The notes below the pieces were generated by a model. That model saw only the letters and a list, made by a program, of their open reading frames with translations, was not told the DNA's origin and did not search any database. A program made the translations under genes and the position numbers. A DNA stretch of 56,437 nucleotides. It comes from Streptomyces sp. SID9727 (GTDB taxonomy: Bacteria > Actinomycetota > Actinomycetes > Streptomycetales > Streptomycetaceae). This document shows positions 20,336-29,700 of the stretch, one piece after another. The stretch lies in assembly GCF_010550605.1 (NCBI RefSeq), contig NZ_JAAGNI010000015.1, positions 1 to 56,437 on the forward strand, written 5' to 3'. Position 1 is the stretch's first letter. Every line of letters begins with the position of its first letter.

Positions 20336-21754
20336 TCAGGCGGCCGCCTCCGCGCGCGCCAGCAGGGCCGGGAGCCCGGCGAGGAGCGGGGGCTCGCCGC
20401 ACGCCGAGGCGACGACCACCTCCTCCAGCGCCCACAGGTGCGCCCGGATCCGGGGCGGCGGGAGGTAGGCGGTGTCGGCGGTGAGCAGGACGGCGAGGAC
20501 GCCCTCCTCCTCGGTGACGTGCACGCAGTAGCGGCAGCCCAGCTTCTCCTCGGTGGCCGGGAAGCCGAACGCGGTACGGGCGCGTGCCGCGCGCAGTTCC
20601 GCCGCGCCCGGCGGCGGGCCTTCGTCCGGCGGGCGTACGTGGAACCGCTGGTCGTTGTAGCAGCAGTACGGGTGTACGGCGGTGCCGCGCTCCCGGCCGA
20701 CGCGTTCGCGCACGGCCTCCCAGGCGACCGGGTCGTAGGACGCGGCCCGGTAACCCGCCAGGGCCGCGCGCCACGCCACGGGCAGGAGGTCCGTGAACCG
20801 TTCGGCGCCGGTCGTGTCGAGCAGGAACGGTGCGTCCTGGGAGAGCATCGCGACCAGGTCCCGCCGCTCCTCGGCTGCCCGGTTGGCGACGATGGGCATC
20901 ATCGCCGCCGCCGGGTGCCCGCCCTCGGCGGCGACCAGGGCGGCCAGGGCGGTCATCAGGACCGTCGATCCGCTGATCCGGTGCGCGGCCGCGAGCGTGT
21001 CCGTCGCCCGCATCAGCGCCTCGGACACCAGCCGGCCGCTCCAGAACCGGGGTGTGCGGGGTGCGGCGGCCTGCCGGGGGAACATCGTCGGCGGCATGGT
21101 CCGGTAGAAGGTCTCCCAGTGGGCGAGGGCCCGCTCGCTGCGGCGCACGCCGGCCGGGCCGTGCTGGTACCGGGCGAGGTCCAGGGGGTTGGTGCGCGGG
21201 GACCGCCCGGCCGAGCCCCGGCGCACCAGCAGCCGCAGGTCGCGGACCACCTGCTCGGCGGCGTGGCCGTCGGCCGCGAGGTGGCAGAGGGCCAGGACCG
21301 CGTGCGTCACCCGGCCCCGGTGGCAGACGGCGCCGACGCGCAGCGGCCACTCCCGCGCGTAGTCGAAACGGGTGGCGGTGAGTTCGTCGAGGAGGGCGCG
21401 TGCGCCCGCCTCGGTCCGTGTGGGGTCGGGCTCGTCCACCACGGTGACCGGCAGGGCGCCGCAGTCGGTGAGCGACTGGCGGGGCTCGCCGTCCTCACCG
21501 TCGTACAACCGGGTGCGCAGCGCCTCATGACGCTCCATCAGGGCTGTGAGCGCGGTGGCGAACCGGGGCAGGTCCGTGACCCGTCCGCGCTCCCCCAGCG
21601 GGAGAAGGCGCCCGATGTTGAAGTAGGTGTCGTTGGGCGCGGTGCGCAGGATCGCGTTCCAGATCGCCCGCTGGCCCCAGGTGAGGGGGGCCGTGCCCGC
21701 TCTGTCGCCCGCGAAGGGGATGTGCAGGGTGCGGGCGGTGGCGAGGCCGTTCAT
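20336..21754 (-). CDS. stand-alone NRPS condensation-domain protein
   Basis: The 472-residue protein is a lone condensation-superfamily enzyme. The opening LTWGQRAIWNAI is core motif C1, and MERHEALRTRLYDGEDGEP is C2. The active-site motif is CHLAADGHA near residue 156, where the usual HHxxxDG has Cys instead of the first His; the second, catalytic His and the Asp-Gly are kept. It is the last gene of the seven-gene operon, with its ATG overlapping the stop of the carrier gene by 4 nt. It probably joins or transfers an acyl group held on the free carrier protein, either to start the chain or to make an ester/amide at the end. Which of these is inference. Confidence 0.85.
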   Translation of the reverse strand: MNGLATARTLHIPFAGDRAGTAPLTWGQRAIWNAILRTAPNDTYFNIGRLLPLGERGRVTDLPRFATALTALMERHEALRTRLYDGEDGEPRQSLTDCGALPVTVVDEPDPTRTEAGARALLDELTATRFDYAREWPLRVGAVCHRGRVTHAVLALCHLAADGHAAEQVVRDLRLLVRRGSAGRSPRTNPLDLARYQHGPAGVRRSERALAHWETFYRTMPPTMFPRQAAAPRTPRFWSGRLVSEALMRATDTLAAAHRISGSTVLMTALAALVAAEGGHPAAAMMPIVANRAAEERRDLVAMLSQDAPFLLDTTGAERFTDLLPVAWRAALAGYRAASYDPVAWEAVRERVGRERGTAVHPYCCYNDQRFHVRPPDEGPPPGAAELRAARARTAFGFPATEEKLGCRYCVHVTEEEGVLAVLLTADTAYLPPPRIRAHLWALEEVVVASACGEPPLLAGLPALLARAEAAA

Positions 21755-22011
21755 CCCCTCACCAGCCTGGCCGCCAGGCTGTCGATGCTCTCCTGGTAGA
21801 ACGCCGGGTCGGCCAGGTCGAGTTCGATGCCGTACTCCTCCTCCAGGGTGTCGGCGAGCCGGAGGAACGCCAGGGAGGTGACGCCCAGTTCGGTGAGGGT
21901 GCTCCGGGCGGTGAGGATGTCGGCCGCGGCGAGCTGCCCGTCCATGGCATCGCTGATCAGCCCGGCGAGCCGTGCGCGCTCCCCGGTGGCCGGGTCGTGG
22001 GCGGTGCTCAC
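21751..22011 (-). CDS. free-standing phosphopantetheine carrier protein
   Basis: An 86-residue acyl/peptidyl carrier protein. The 4'-phosphopantetheine attachment site is Ser46 in ELGVTSLAFLRL, a DSL-like loop with Thr-Ser in place of Asp-Ser. An acidic helix LADTLEEEYGIELD follows, as in carrier proteins. The GTG start overlaps the MbtH stop (GTGA), and its own stop overlaps the next ATG (ATGA). The most likely partner for loading is the AMP ligase at 25246-26736, with the free condensation protein acting next. A phosphopantetheinyl transferase is not seen in the window, so one from elsewhere must activate it. Confidence 0.85.
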   Translation of the reverse strand: MSTAHDPATGERARLAGLISDAMDGQLAAADILTARSTLTELGVTSLAFLRLADTLEEEYGIELDLADPAFYQESIDSLAARLVRG

Positions 22012-22217
22012 CTGCCCTCCTCGCCGGCCAGCCGGCGGCGCAGGCTCAGGGGCCTGATGTCGGGCCACACCTGGTCGACGTGGGCCACGCACTCCTCCTC
22101 GGTGCCGCTGAACCCCTCCGGCCGCCAGCCGGCGGGCAACGGGGCGCCGGCGGGCCAGAGGGCGTGCTGTTCCTCGTCGTTGACCGCCACCAGATAGCGG
22201 AGGGCTGATGTGTTCAC
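22008..22217 (-). CDS. MbtH-family protein
   Basis: A 69-residue MbtH-like protein. It keeps the family signature: VAVNDEEQHALWP at the N-terminal half, with the conserved NxEExxxLWP, then PAGWRPEGFSGTEEECVAHV and WPDIRPLSLR, containing the invariant Trp residues. MbtH proteins bind NRPS adenylation domains and are needed for their solubility or activity. The GTG start overlaps the stop of the upstream NRPS gene (GTGA), and the GAGGAG at the end of that gene serves as its ribosome binding site. It probably serves the three adenylation domains encoded upstream. Confidence 0.93.
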   Translation of the reverse strand: MNTSALRYLVAVNDEEQHALWPAGAPLPAGWRPEGFSGTEEECVAHVDQVWPDIRPLSLRRRLAGEEGR

Positions 22218-25200
22218 TGGTTCTCCTCGATGAGTGCGGCGACGCACGCGGCGACACCGTGGACGGTGGGGCTGTCGAAGAAGACGTCGAAGGGCACGGA
22301 GACGCCGTACTCCTTGCGGATGCGACCGGCGATGGCGGTGATGGTGAGGGAGTGGCCGCCGAGGTCGAAGAGGTCCTCGTCGGCGCCGAGGTCGTCGAGG
22401 TCCAGCACGTCCCGCCAGATGGCGAGGACGGTGGCGGTGACGTCTTCGTGCGCTCCCTGCGCGGGGGTTTCACGGGTGGTGGCCCGTGCACGCGGCGGTT
22501 CGGGCAGGGCGGCCCGGTCGAGTTTGCCGTTGGGGGTGAGCGGCATCGCGTCGAGGGCCACGTAGGCGTCGGGCAGGGCCGCCGCCGACAGCGTGCGAGC
22601 GAGGTGGTCGCGCAGGGTTTCGGGCGTCGGCGGTACGCCGGCCGGGGCGGGCACCACATAGGCGACCAGCCGTCCGGGCTCACCGTCCGGGGACTCCCGC
22701 AGCACCGTCACGGCCTGGGCGACCTGCGCGTGGCCGCCGAGGGCGGTGTCGATCTCGCCGAGTTCGACGCGGTGGCCGCGCACCTTCACCTGGGTGTCGG
22801 ACCGGCCCGCGAAGGCGATGCGGCCGTCAGCGGTGAGCCGGACCAGGTCGCCCGTGCGGTAGAGGCGGGCGCCGGGCGGACCGAACGGGTCCGGGACGAA
22901 ACGGGAGGCGGTGAGTCCGGGGCGGCCCCGGTAGCCGAGGGCCACGCCGTCACCGCCGATGCACAGCTCTCCGGTCAGCCCCCGCGGCAGGGGCTGGAGG
23001 CGGGCGTCCAGGACGTAGGTGCGGGTGTTGGCCAGCGGGCGGCCGATGGTGACGGGGTCTTCGGGTCCGAGCTCGGCGGCCGTGGACCAGACCGTCGTCT
23101 CGGTCGGCCCGTACACGTTGACCAGCCGGCCGACGGCGGTGCGCAGTTCGTGGGCGAGGGCGCCGGGCAGGACTTCTCCCCCGGTCAGGGCCACCAGGTC
23201 CGGTGCGTGGAGCCCGGCGGCGAGCATGGTGCGCCAGCCGCTGGGGGTGGCCTGCACGTGGGTGAGACGGTGCTGTGCGACGAGTGCGGCGAGCGCGGTG
23301 CCGTCGCGGTGGCGCCCCTCGGGGACGAGGACGACGGTGCCGCCCGTGACCAGGGGCAGGAAGAGTTCGACGGTGGAGATGTCGAAGGACAGCGAGGTGA
23401 GTCCGAGCCAGCGACTGCCGGTTTCGGTGCCGGTGGTGTCCCGCATGGCCGTGAGGAGGTTGGCGAGGGCCGCGTGCGAGACCTCGACGCCCTTGGGCAC
23501 ACCGGTGGAACCGGAGGTGTACAGGACGTACGCGGGGTCCGTGGGGGAGGGCGGCGCGGGCGCCGCCGGGGCGTCGGGGAGCCGTTCCAGGTCCTCCCGT
23601 CCCGGGTCGGCGGCGGTCTCCAGAGTGATCCCGGAGTCGGCGCGGAGGAACGCCAGGCGCTCCGCCGGGTGGTCGGGGTCCAGCGGCAGGTAGGCGGCGC
23701 CTGCGGTGAGCGTGCCGAGAGCGGCGACGAGTTGGGCGGCCGAGCGGGGCAGGGCGATGCCGACGAGGACGCCGGGGCCGGCCCCCTCGGCGCGCAGCCG
23801 GTGGGCGCGGCGGCGGACGGCGGCGTCGAGTTCGGCGTACGTGAGGGCGGTGTCGCCCTCGATGACGGCGACGGCGTCCGGGGTCGCGGCGGCCTGGGCG
23901 GCGAACAGCTCGGGCAGGGTGGCGTGGGCGTTGCCCGGGGTGCGGGTGGTGTCGGCGAGCAGGGTCGCGCGTTCCCGGGGCGGCAGGACGGGCAGGCGGA
24001 CGAGGGCGGTGTCCGGTGCGGCCAGGGCCCCGTCGAGCAGGGTGAGGAAGTGGCCCAGGACGCGGGCGGGCGCCTCGCTCTCGAAGGCGGCGGTGCGGTA
24101 TTGGAGGCTGCCTTCCAGGCCGTCGGGCCCGTCGACCAGTTGGAGGTGGGCGATGTTGCGTGCGGTGTGCGCGAAGCCGGTCCACTCGGTGCGCACATCG
24201 AGGCCGGGGCCGAAGTCGGCGGGCCGGGAGGTGTCGCGCCGGCGGTAGCTCAGGGAGACCGGGCAGAGTGCGGTGCGCGGGGTGAGCCCGCGCACCGCAC
24301 GGCTGAGGGGGACGGTGCGGTGGGCGTAGAGCGCGCGCAGTGCGGCCCGGACCTCGTGGGCGAAGTCCGCGAAGGTGATCTCCGGGCGCGGGTCGGTGAA
24401 GAGGGGCAGTTCGTTGACGCGCAGGCCGGCCTGCCGGGGCTCGCCGGGCACGCGGGTGGAGAGTTCGATCGCGGTGGCGGGGGCGGTGTTGCCGTAGCGC
24501 AGCAGCAGGGCGTGCCAGGCCGCCGTGAGGAGTTCGAACCGGGTGACGCCGAGCGTCGCGGCGCCGGTCACCAGGCGGGCGTGCCACTCCCCGTCGCACC
24601 GGAAGCCGCAGGCGCCGCCGGGGGCCGGGGCGACGGGGTCCGCGTGGTGGGCGGTGAGGCCGGGGAGGGCGGGCGCGGGGCTGTCGCGCCAGCGGCCGGC
24701 CCAGAAGCGGGCCGCGTCGTGGACGGCCGCCTCGGAGACGGGCGGCGGGGGTGTCGGTGCCTGGGCGGCGGAGGGCGGCCGGCTCTCCCCCGTCACCGCC
24801 CGGTACGCCCGGGCCAGTCCGGTGACCAGGAGGTCCTTGGACTCGCCGTCGAAGACGAGGTGGTGGGCGACCACGAGCAGCAGACGCCGGTCCGGGGCGG
24901 TGGTGAACAGCGTGGCGCGTACCAGGGCCTCGCCCGGAGCGAAGCGGGCGGCGGTCTCCTCGTCGCGGAGCTTGCCGATGTCGTCCGGCGCGGCGGTGAC
25001 CAGCCGCAGGGCCGGTGCCTCGCCCGGGAGCAGGCCGGGCCCGGCGGGGTCGGTCCGGGCGGCGAGCACGGGGGCGGCCCGTACGCAGTCGCCCCAGGCC
25101 GTCGCCAGGGCGGCCTGGTCCAGCGGCCCTTGGATGTGCAGTGCCAGGCTGAGGTGGTACGCCGAACCGGTGTCGAGGGTCCGCTCGGTGACCCAGAGCC

Positions 25201-25249
25201 CGTGCTGGGCCGGGTCGAGCGGGGCCGGTGCTTCGAAGGAGGGGGTCAT
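22214..25249 (-). CDS. NRPS module C-A-T, predicted glycine-activating
   Basis: A 1011-residue single-module synthetase. Domains are condensation (about 10-430; HHLVFDG at 129), adenylation (about 450-930; YTSGSTGVPKG at 577), and carrier (LFDLGGHSLT, Ser967). Aligning by eye to GrsA gives specificity residues D-I-V-Q-L-G-V-V-W-(K), very close to the glycine consensus D-I-L-Q-L-G-L-I-W-K, so Gly is predicted. No epimerase, methyltransferase or thioesterase is present, so the chain must pass to another protein. The ATG overlaps the ligase stop (ATGA); the stop overlaps the MbtH start. It probably takes the acyl cap first, because the free carrier and ligase are its neighbours; that order is inference. 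Confidence 0.92.
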   Translation of the reverse strand: MTPSFEAPAPLDPAQHGLWVTERTLDTGSAYHLSLALHIQGPLDQAALATAWGDCVRAAPVLAARTDPAGPGLLPGEAPALRLVTAAPDDIGKLRDEETAARFAPGEALVRATLFTTAPDRRLLLVVAHHLVFDGESKDLLVTGLARAYRAVTGESRPPSAAQAPTPPPPVSEAAVHDAARFWAGRWRDSPAPALPGLTAHHADPVAPAPGGACGFRCDGEWHARLVTGAATLGVTRFELLTAAWHALLLRYGNTAPATAIELSTRVPGEPRQAGLRVNELPLFTDPRPEITFADFAHEVRAALRALYAHRTVPLSRAVRGLTPRTALCPVSLSYRRRDTSRPADFGPGLDVRTEWTGFAHTARNIAHLQLVDGPDGLEGSLQYRTAAFESEAPARVLGHFLTLLDGALAAPDTALVRLPVLPPRERATLLADTTRTPGNAHATLPELFAAQAAATPDAVAVIEGDTALTYAELDAAVRRRAHRLRAEGAGPGVLVGIALPRSAAQLVAALGTLTAGAAYLPLDPDHPAERLAFLRADSGITLETAADPGREDLERLPDAPAAPAPPSPTDPAYVLYTSGSTGVPKGVEVSHAALANLLTAMRDTTGTETGSRWLGLTSLSFDISTVELFLPLVTGGTVVLVPEGRHRDGTALAALVAQHRLTHVQATPSGWRTMLAAGLHAPDLVALTGGEVLPGALAHELRTAVGRLVNVYGPTETTVWSTAAELGPEDPVTIGRPLANTRTYVLDARLQPLPRGLTGELCIGGDGVALGYRGRPGLTASRFVPDPFGPPGARLYRTGDLVRLTADGRIAFAGRSDTQVKVRGHRVELGEIDTALGGHAQVAQAVTVLRESPDGEPGRLVAYVVPAPAGVPPTPETLRDHLARTLSAAALPDAYVALDAMPLTPNGKLDRAALPEPPRARATTRETPAQGAHEDVTATVLAIWRDVLDLDDLGADEDLFDLGGHSLTITAIAGRIRKEYGVSVPFDVFFDSPTVHGVAACVAALIEENQ

Positions 25250-26736
25250 GGGGTCGCCTCGTCGTCCAGGAGCCGGTGGAGTTCACGTTTGAGGACCTTG
25301 CCGCCCTCGTTGCGGGGCAGGGTGTCGCGGAAGAGGATCCGGGCCGGCAGCTCGTGCGCGGCGAGCCGGTCGAGCAGGAAGGACCGCAGCCGGGGCATGT
25401 CCGGTTCGCCCAGCCGGGGTACCACGACGGCGGCGACCACGCTGCCCAGTACGGGGTGCGGGATGCCGAAGGCGGCGGCGTCGGCGACGTCCGGGTGGGC
25501 GTGCAGGGCGTTCTCGACCTGGATCGTGGACACCTTGTGGGCGCCGGACTTGACGACGTCGCGCTCCCGGTCGAGCAGGTGGAGGTAGCCGTCCGCGTCG
25601 AGCCGCCCGACGTCCCCCATGCGCACCCAGCGGCCGCGGAAGACCTCGGCGTCCGCGTCGGGGGCCCCGAGGTAGGCGCGGGGTGCGGTGGGTGAGCGCA
25701 GCCAGATCTCGCCGGGTTCACCGGTGGCCGCCGGGCGCCCCTCGGTGTCGGTGACGCGCAGGTGGTCGAGTGAGGCGGGGCGGCCGGGCGAGTCGGGGTG
25801 GTCGGGGTCGAAGAGCAGGGTGATCTGGGCGGGCGCGGCCTCGGTCGAGGTGTAGTAGTTGACGACCTGCGCCCCGGGGAACGCCTGCGACAGCCGCAGC
25901 GCGACGGGTTGCGGGAGCGCCGCCGCCGTCGAGCCGACCAGTTTGACCGTGCTGAGGTCGCGGCCGGTGAGGGCGGTGGACGCGAGCAGTTCGATGGCGG
26001 TGGCCGGCACCAGGAAGACACTGCCGACCGCGTGCTCCTCGATGAGCCGGGCGAACCGCAGCGGGGTGAACTGCGGGGCGGCGACACCGGTGGCGGCCGC
26101 GTCCAGGCAGTTCACGAGCATCGTCTGTCCGGCGTTGGTGCCGATCGGGAAGGCGTGCAGGAAAGTGCGCGAGTGGCGCAGGGGCCTTCGGCGTTCGTCC
26201 AGGGTGCAGCCGTGGGCGAGATTGGCGTGGGTGGCCAGGACGCCCTTGGGGAGGCCGGTGGTGCCCGAGGTGTAGAGGTACTGGGCGGGCGCGGACGGAT
26301 CGGGAAACGGCAGCCCGTCCCCGGCCCCGGTCCTGAAGTCGTCGCCGGTCGCCCGCCACACCCCCGCGGGCAGCCGGGACGGTGGCCCGCCCTCGCCGTG
26401 CAGGACACCCGCGCACCGGCTGTCCTCGACGATGTGCGCGGTGGCCGCCGGAGCCAGCCGGTCGGACAGGGGTACGGCGATGCCGCCCGCCCACTGCACC
26501 CCGCAGTAGGCGACCGCGTAGTCGGTCCACTGCGTGGCTCCGTAGCGCAGCCCGACCGGGTCGCCGGGGCGCAGGCCCTGGGCGAGCAGGCCGTGGGCGA
26601 GGGCGACGGCCCGGTCGCACCAGGTGCCGAAGTCCAGGGTGTGCGGACCGTTGCGGAGGGCGGGGCGGTCCGGGTGGAGGGCGGCGCGGTGGACCAGCAG
26701 CTCGATCAGGGAGCGCGGGGACGCGGCGGGGCTCAC
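25246..26736 (-). CDS. acyl/aryl-AMP ligase (ANL superfamily)
   Basis: A 496-residue stand-alone adenylate-forming enzyme. Core motifs are YTSGTTGLPKG near residue 155, YYTSTEAAPAQ (A5), GDVGRLDADGYLHLLDRERD (A7-A8) and the C-terminal PRNEGGKVLKRE with the catalytic Lys. It lacks condensation and carrier domains, and its A5 region is not that of an amino-acid A domain. It likely activates a carboxylic acid, fatty or aromatic, and loads it on the free carrier at 21751-22011 to cap the peptide. GTG at 26734-26736 overlaps the upstream NRPS stop (GTGA). No genes for making 2,3-dihydroxybenzoate or salicylate are in the window, so the acid is unknown. Confidence 0.85.
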   Translation of the reverse strand: MSPAASPRSLIELLVHRAALHPDRPALRNGPHTLDFGTWCDRAVALAHGLLAQGLRPGDPVGLRYGATQWTDYAVAYCGVQWAGGIAVPLSDRLAPAATAHIVEDSRCAGVLHGEGGPPSRLPAGVWRATGDDFRTGAGDGLPFPDPSAPAQYLYTSGTTGLPKGVLATHANLAHGCTLDERRRPLRHSRTFLHAFPIGTNAGQTMLVNCLDAAATGVAAPQFTPLRFARLIEEHAVGSVFLVPATAIELLASTALTGRDLSTVKLVGSTAAALPQPVALRLSQAFPGAQVVNYYTSTEAAPAQITLLFDPDHPDSPGRPASLDHLRVTDTEGRPAATGEPGEIWLRSPTAPRAYLGAPDADAEVFRGRWVRMGDVGRLDADGYLHLLDRERDVVKSGAHKVSTIQVENALHAHPDVADAAAFGIPHPVLGSVVAAVVVPRLGEPDMPRLRSFLLDRLAAHELPARILFRDTLPRNEGGKVLKRELHRLLDDEATP

Positions 26737-29700
26737 CGGTCGGCCCCGGTGGGGACGGGCGCGGAAGCCGCGAGGGCGGCCGCGCGTTCCCGGAGGCCGA
26801 TGAGGTCGTCGGGTTCGGCGTCCGGCACGTCGCGGTCGAAGCGGGCGAGGACCGGCAGCCGCAGGGCCAGGGCCACCAGTGCCAGCATGACCAGGCAGCA
26901 CAGCAGGTACATCAGCCCGATCCCGCGCCCCGGGCCCGTCCCCAGCACCCGTCCCACGCTGCCGGCCAGCGCCCCGTCGTCGGCCAGCAGCGGGTCGAAC
27001 AGCCGGGCTCCCAGGGGCGCGACGAGCCCGTGGCCGATGGGCAGGGTGGACCAGGCGACCATGGTGTTCAGGGCGAAGACGCGGCCGTGGAAGCGCTGCG
27101 GGACCTTCACCTGGACGATGGTCGAGTAGACCCCGTTGACCAGGGCGATGGCGCAGGACATCCCGAAGGCTCCGGCACCGATCACCCAGAGGTCGGCCCG
27201 CAGCCCTGTCACCGCCCCGGCCAGGGCGAACACCCCGGCCAGCGCGAGCATGCCGCGCACCCGGTGTCTGCGGGGCCCGCCCCACACTCCCATGATCAGC
27301 CCGCCCGCGACCGCCCCGGCACCGCCCGCCGTGGCCACCGCCGCCGCCCCGTCCAGGGTGTCGAAGGACAGCACCAGGGGCGTCACCAGCAGGAACAGCG
27401 GTGAAAGGAAGAGGTTGAGCGCGGCGAACCACAGAAGCATCGAGCGGAAGCCCCGGTGGCGCCAGGTGTAGGCGAAACCCTGCTTGATCTCCTCGACGAC
27501 CGGTTCCCGGCGGGTCCAGGGCAGCGTGCGGGGGAACCTCACGCAGACGAGCACGGCGACGGCGACCACGTAGCTCGCGATGTCGAGGATGAGGATGCCG
27601 CGCAGACCGATGCCCGCCATCAGCGCCACCGCTACCAGCGGCACCACGAACTGAGCTGTACCGAAGGCGAGTTGGACGAGTCCGTTGGCGTGACCGAGAT
27701 AGCGCTTGGGGACGAGTTGCGGGATCGCCGAACTGTACGCCAGTCGCTGGAAGGTGAGCGCCACCGAGAGGCCGCCCAGCAGCACGTACAGATACCAGGT
27801 GTCCAGTGCGCCCCCGAGCAGCAGGCCGAGCATGGCCACCTGGCTGAGCCCCGCCGCGAGGTCGCCCGCGAGCATGACCTTGCGCCGGTCGAACCGGTCC
27901 ACGACGGCACCGGCCAGCGGGCCGACGAGGATTCCGGGCAGCATCGCGACGACCGAGTACAGCGCGAACCGGGCGAGCGAGCCGGTCTCCAGCAGGATCC
28001 AGATGGGCAGGGCGAACTCCGTGAGCGCCGAGCCCACGATCGACCCCAACTGCCCGATCACGACGGCGAGGAACCGGGCGGCACCCGGCGCGGGGGCGCC
28101 CGGGGCCCGCGTGTCGTCACCGTCCGCCGGGTCCGCTCCGGGGCCGTCCGGCGGCCCGGTCTCGGCATGGAACCACCAGGCGGCGTCCGGGGAGCGGCCG
28201 GGCAGGGTCGCGGTGGTCCCGGCCCGGATCGCCTCGTGGACGCTCGTCACCGCCTCGGCGACCTCGGCGGCCCGGTACTTCACGAAGAAGTGGCCGCCCT
28301 GGTCGATGACCGCGACGGCCGAGCGCTCCGCGAGGAGCAGCCACTCCCGGTACCGCTCCTGGTAGAAGTCGGCGGCCGGATCGCGGTCGCCGACGAGCGA
28401 CACCAGCGGGGCCCGCAGCCTCGGGGCGCCGGCCTCGACGTCCGCGATCGCCCCAGTGAAGTACTCCTCGGCGGCCTGGCTGTCGCGGCGCATGTTGCCC
28501 ACGATGAACTCGGTCTGCTCCCAGTCGAGCTGGGAGGTGTCCACGCCCATGCCCGTGAGCCAGTTGACGTACACCCGGTTGCCGAGCAGCGACTCCAGGG
28601 ACGCCACCTTGGAGAGAGCGCCGAGCACCCGTCCGCGCGGCTTGGCGAAGGGGAACTGCGCCCCCGCGTACACGGCTTCGAGCTCGCGGCCCGACGCCTC
28701 CAGCAGCCGGGCGGTCGCCACGGCCAGCGCGGTGCCGACGCCGCAGTGCCCGTACACGATCAGCGGGCCGCGGACCCGTTCGCGTATCTCGGCGGCCAGG
28801 CTCTCCGCGAGTTCCCCGAACGGCAGGTGTTCCTCCGTCACACCGACGTCATGGCCCGGTATGGCGACGGCCCACAACTCGTAGCCCTGCGGCAGGAGAT
28901 CGGCGACGGGCTGGTACACGACCGCACTGCCCCCGCCGTACGGGACGCAGACCAGGGTGGCGCGGAGGCGTCCGGCCGGGGCCTGCGGGGTGAGCCGGTG
29001 CAGGAGTCTGCGGGGGCCCCGGGCGTCCTCGGGGGTGTCCGCCAGCGCGGCGAGGTCCCTGACGGTGCGGCAGGTGAACAGGTCCATCACGCTGACGGGC
29101 CGGGCGCCCGCCTCCGGGAGAAGTCCGCGGGCGCGGGCGACGACCTGGGTGGCGAGGAGCGAGTGGCCGCCGAGGTCGAAGAAGTCCTCGTCCACGCCGA
29201 CCTCCGCCAGTCCGAGCACCTCGGCCCAGACCGTGGCGAGCACGCGCTCCGCCGGGGTCCCGGGCGCACGGGCCGCGCCGGACGTCCGGTGGACCTGCGG
29301 GGCGGGCAGCCCCCGGCGGTCCAGCTTTCCGTTGGGCGTGAGCGGGAGGGCGGGCAGGGCGGTGAAGGAGGCGGGCACCATGTAGTCGGGCAGCACCCGC
29401 TTGAGCGCAGTGCGCAGCTCCTGCGGGTCGGGCGCGGGCTCCTCTCCGGCGGTGACGAGGTAGGCGGCGAGCCGCTTGTCGCCCGGGGTGTCCTCGCGTA
29501 CGACGACGGCCGCCTCGCTCACCGGGGGCAGGGCGCGCAGGGCGGACTCGATCTCGCCGGGTTCGATGCGCAGGCCGCGCAGTTTGACCTGCTGGTCGAT
29601 GCGGCCGAGGTGTTCCAGGGCCCCGTCGGGGCGGCGCCTGCCCAGGTCGCCGGTGCGGTAGAGGCGTGAGCCCGGCGGGCCGTACGGGTCGGGGACGAAC

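Noticed and set aside
22208..25588. 1126-codon plus-strand frame through the glycine NRPS gene
   Set aside because: Composition is Gly/Val/Gln/Glu repeats typical of the antisense of A domains; the minus-strand NRPS motifs are unambiguous.
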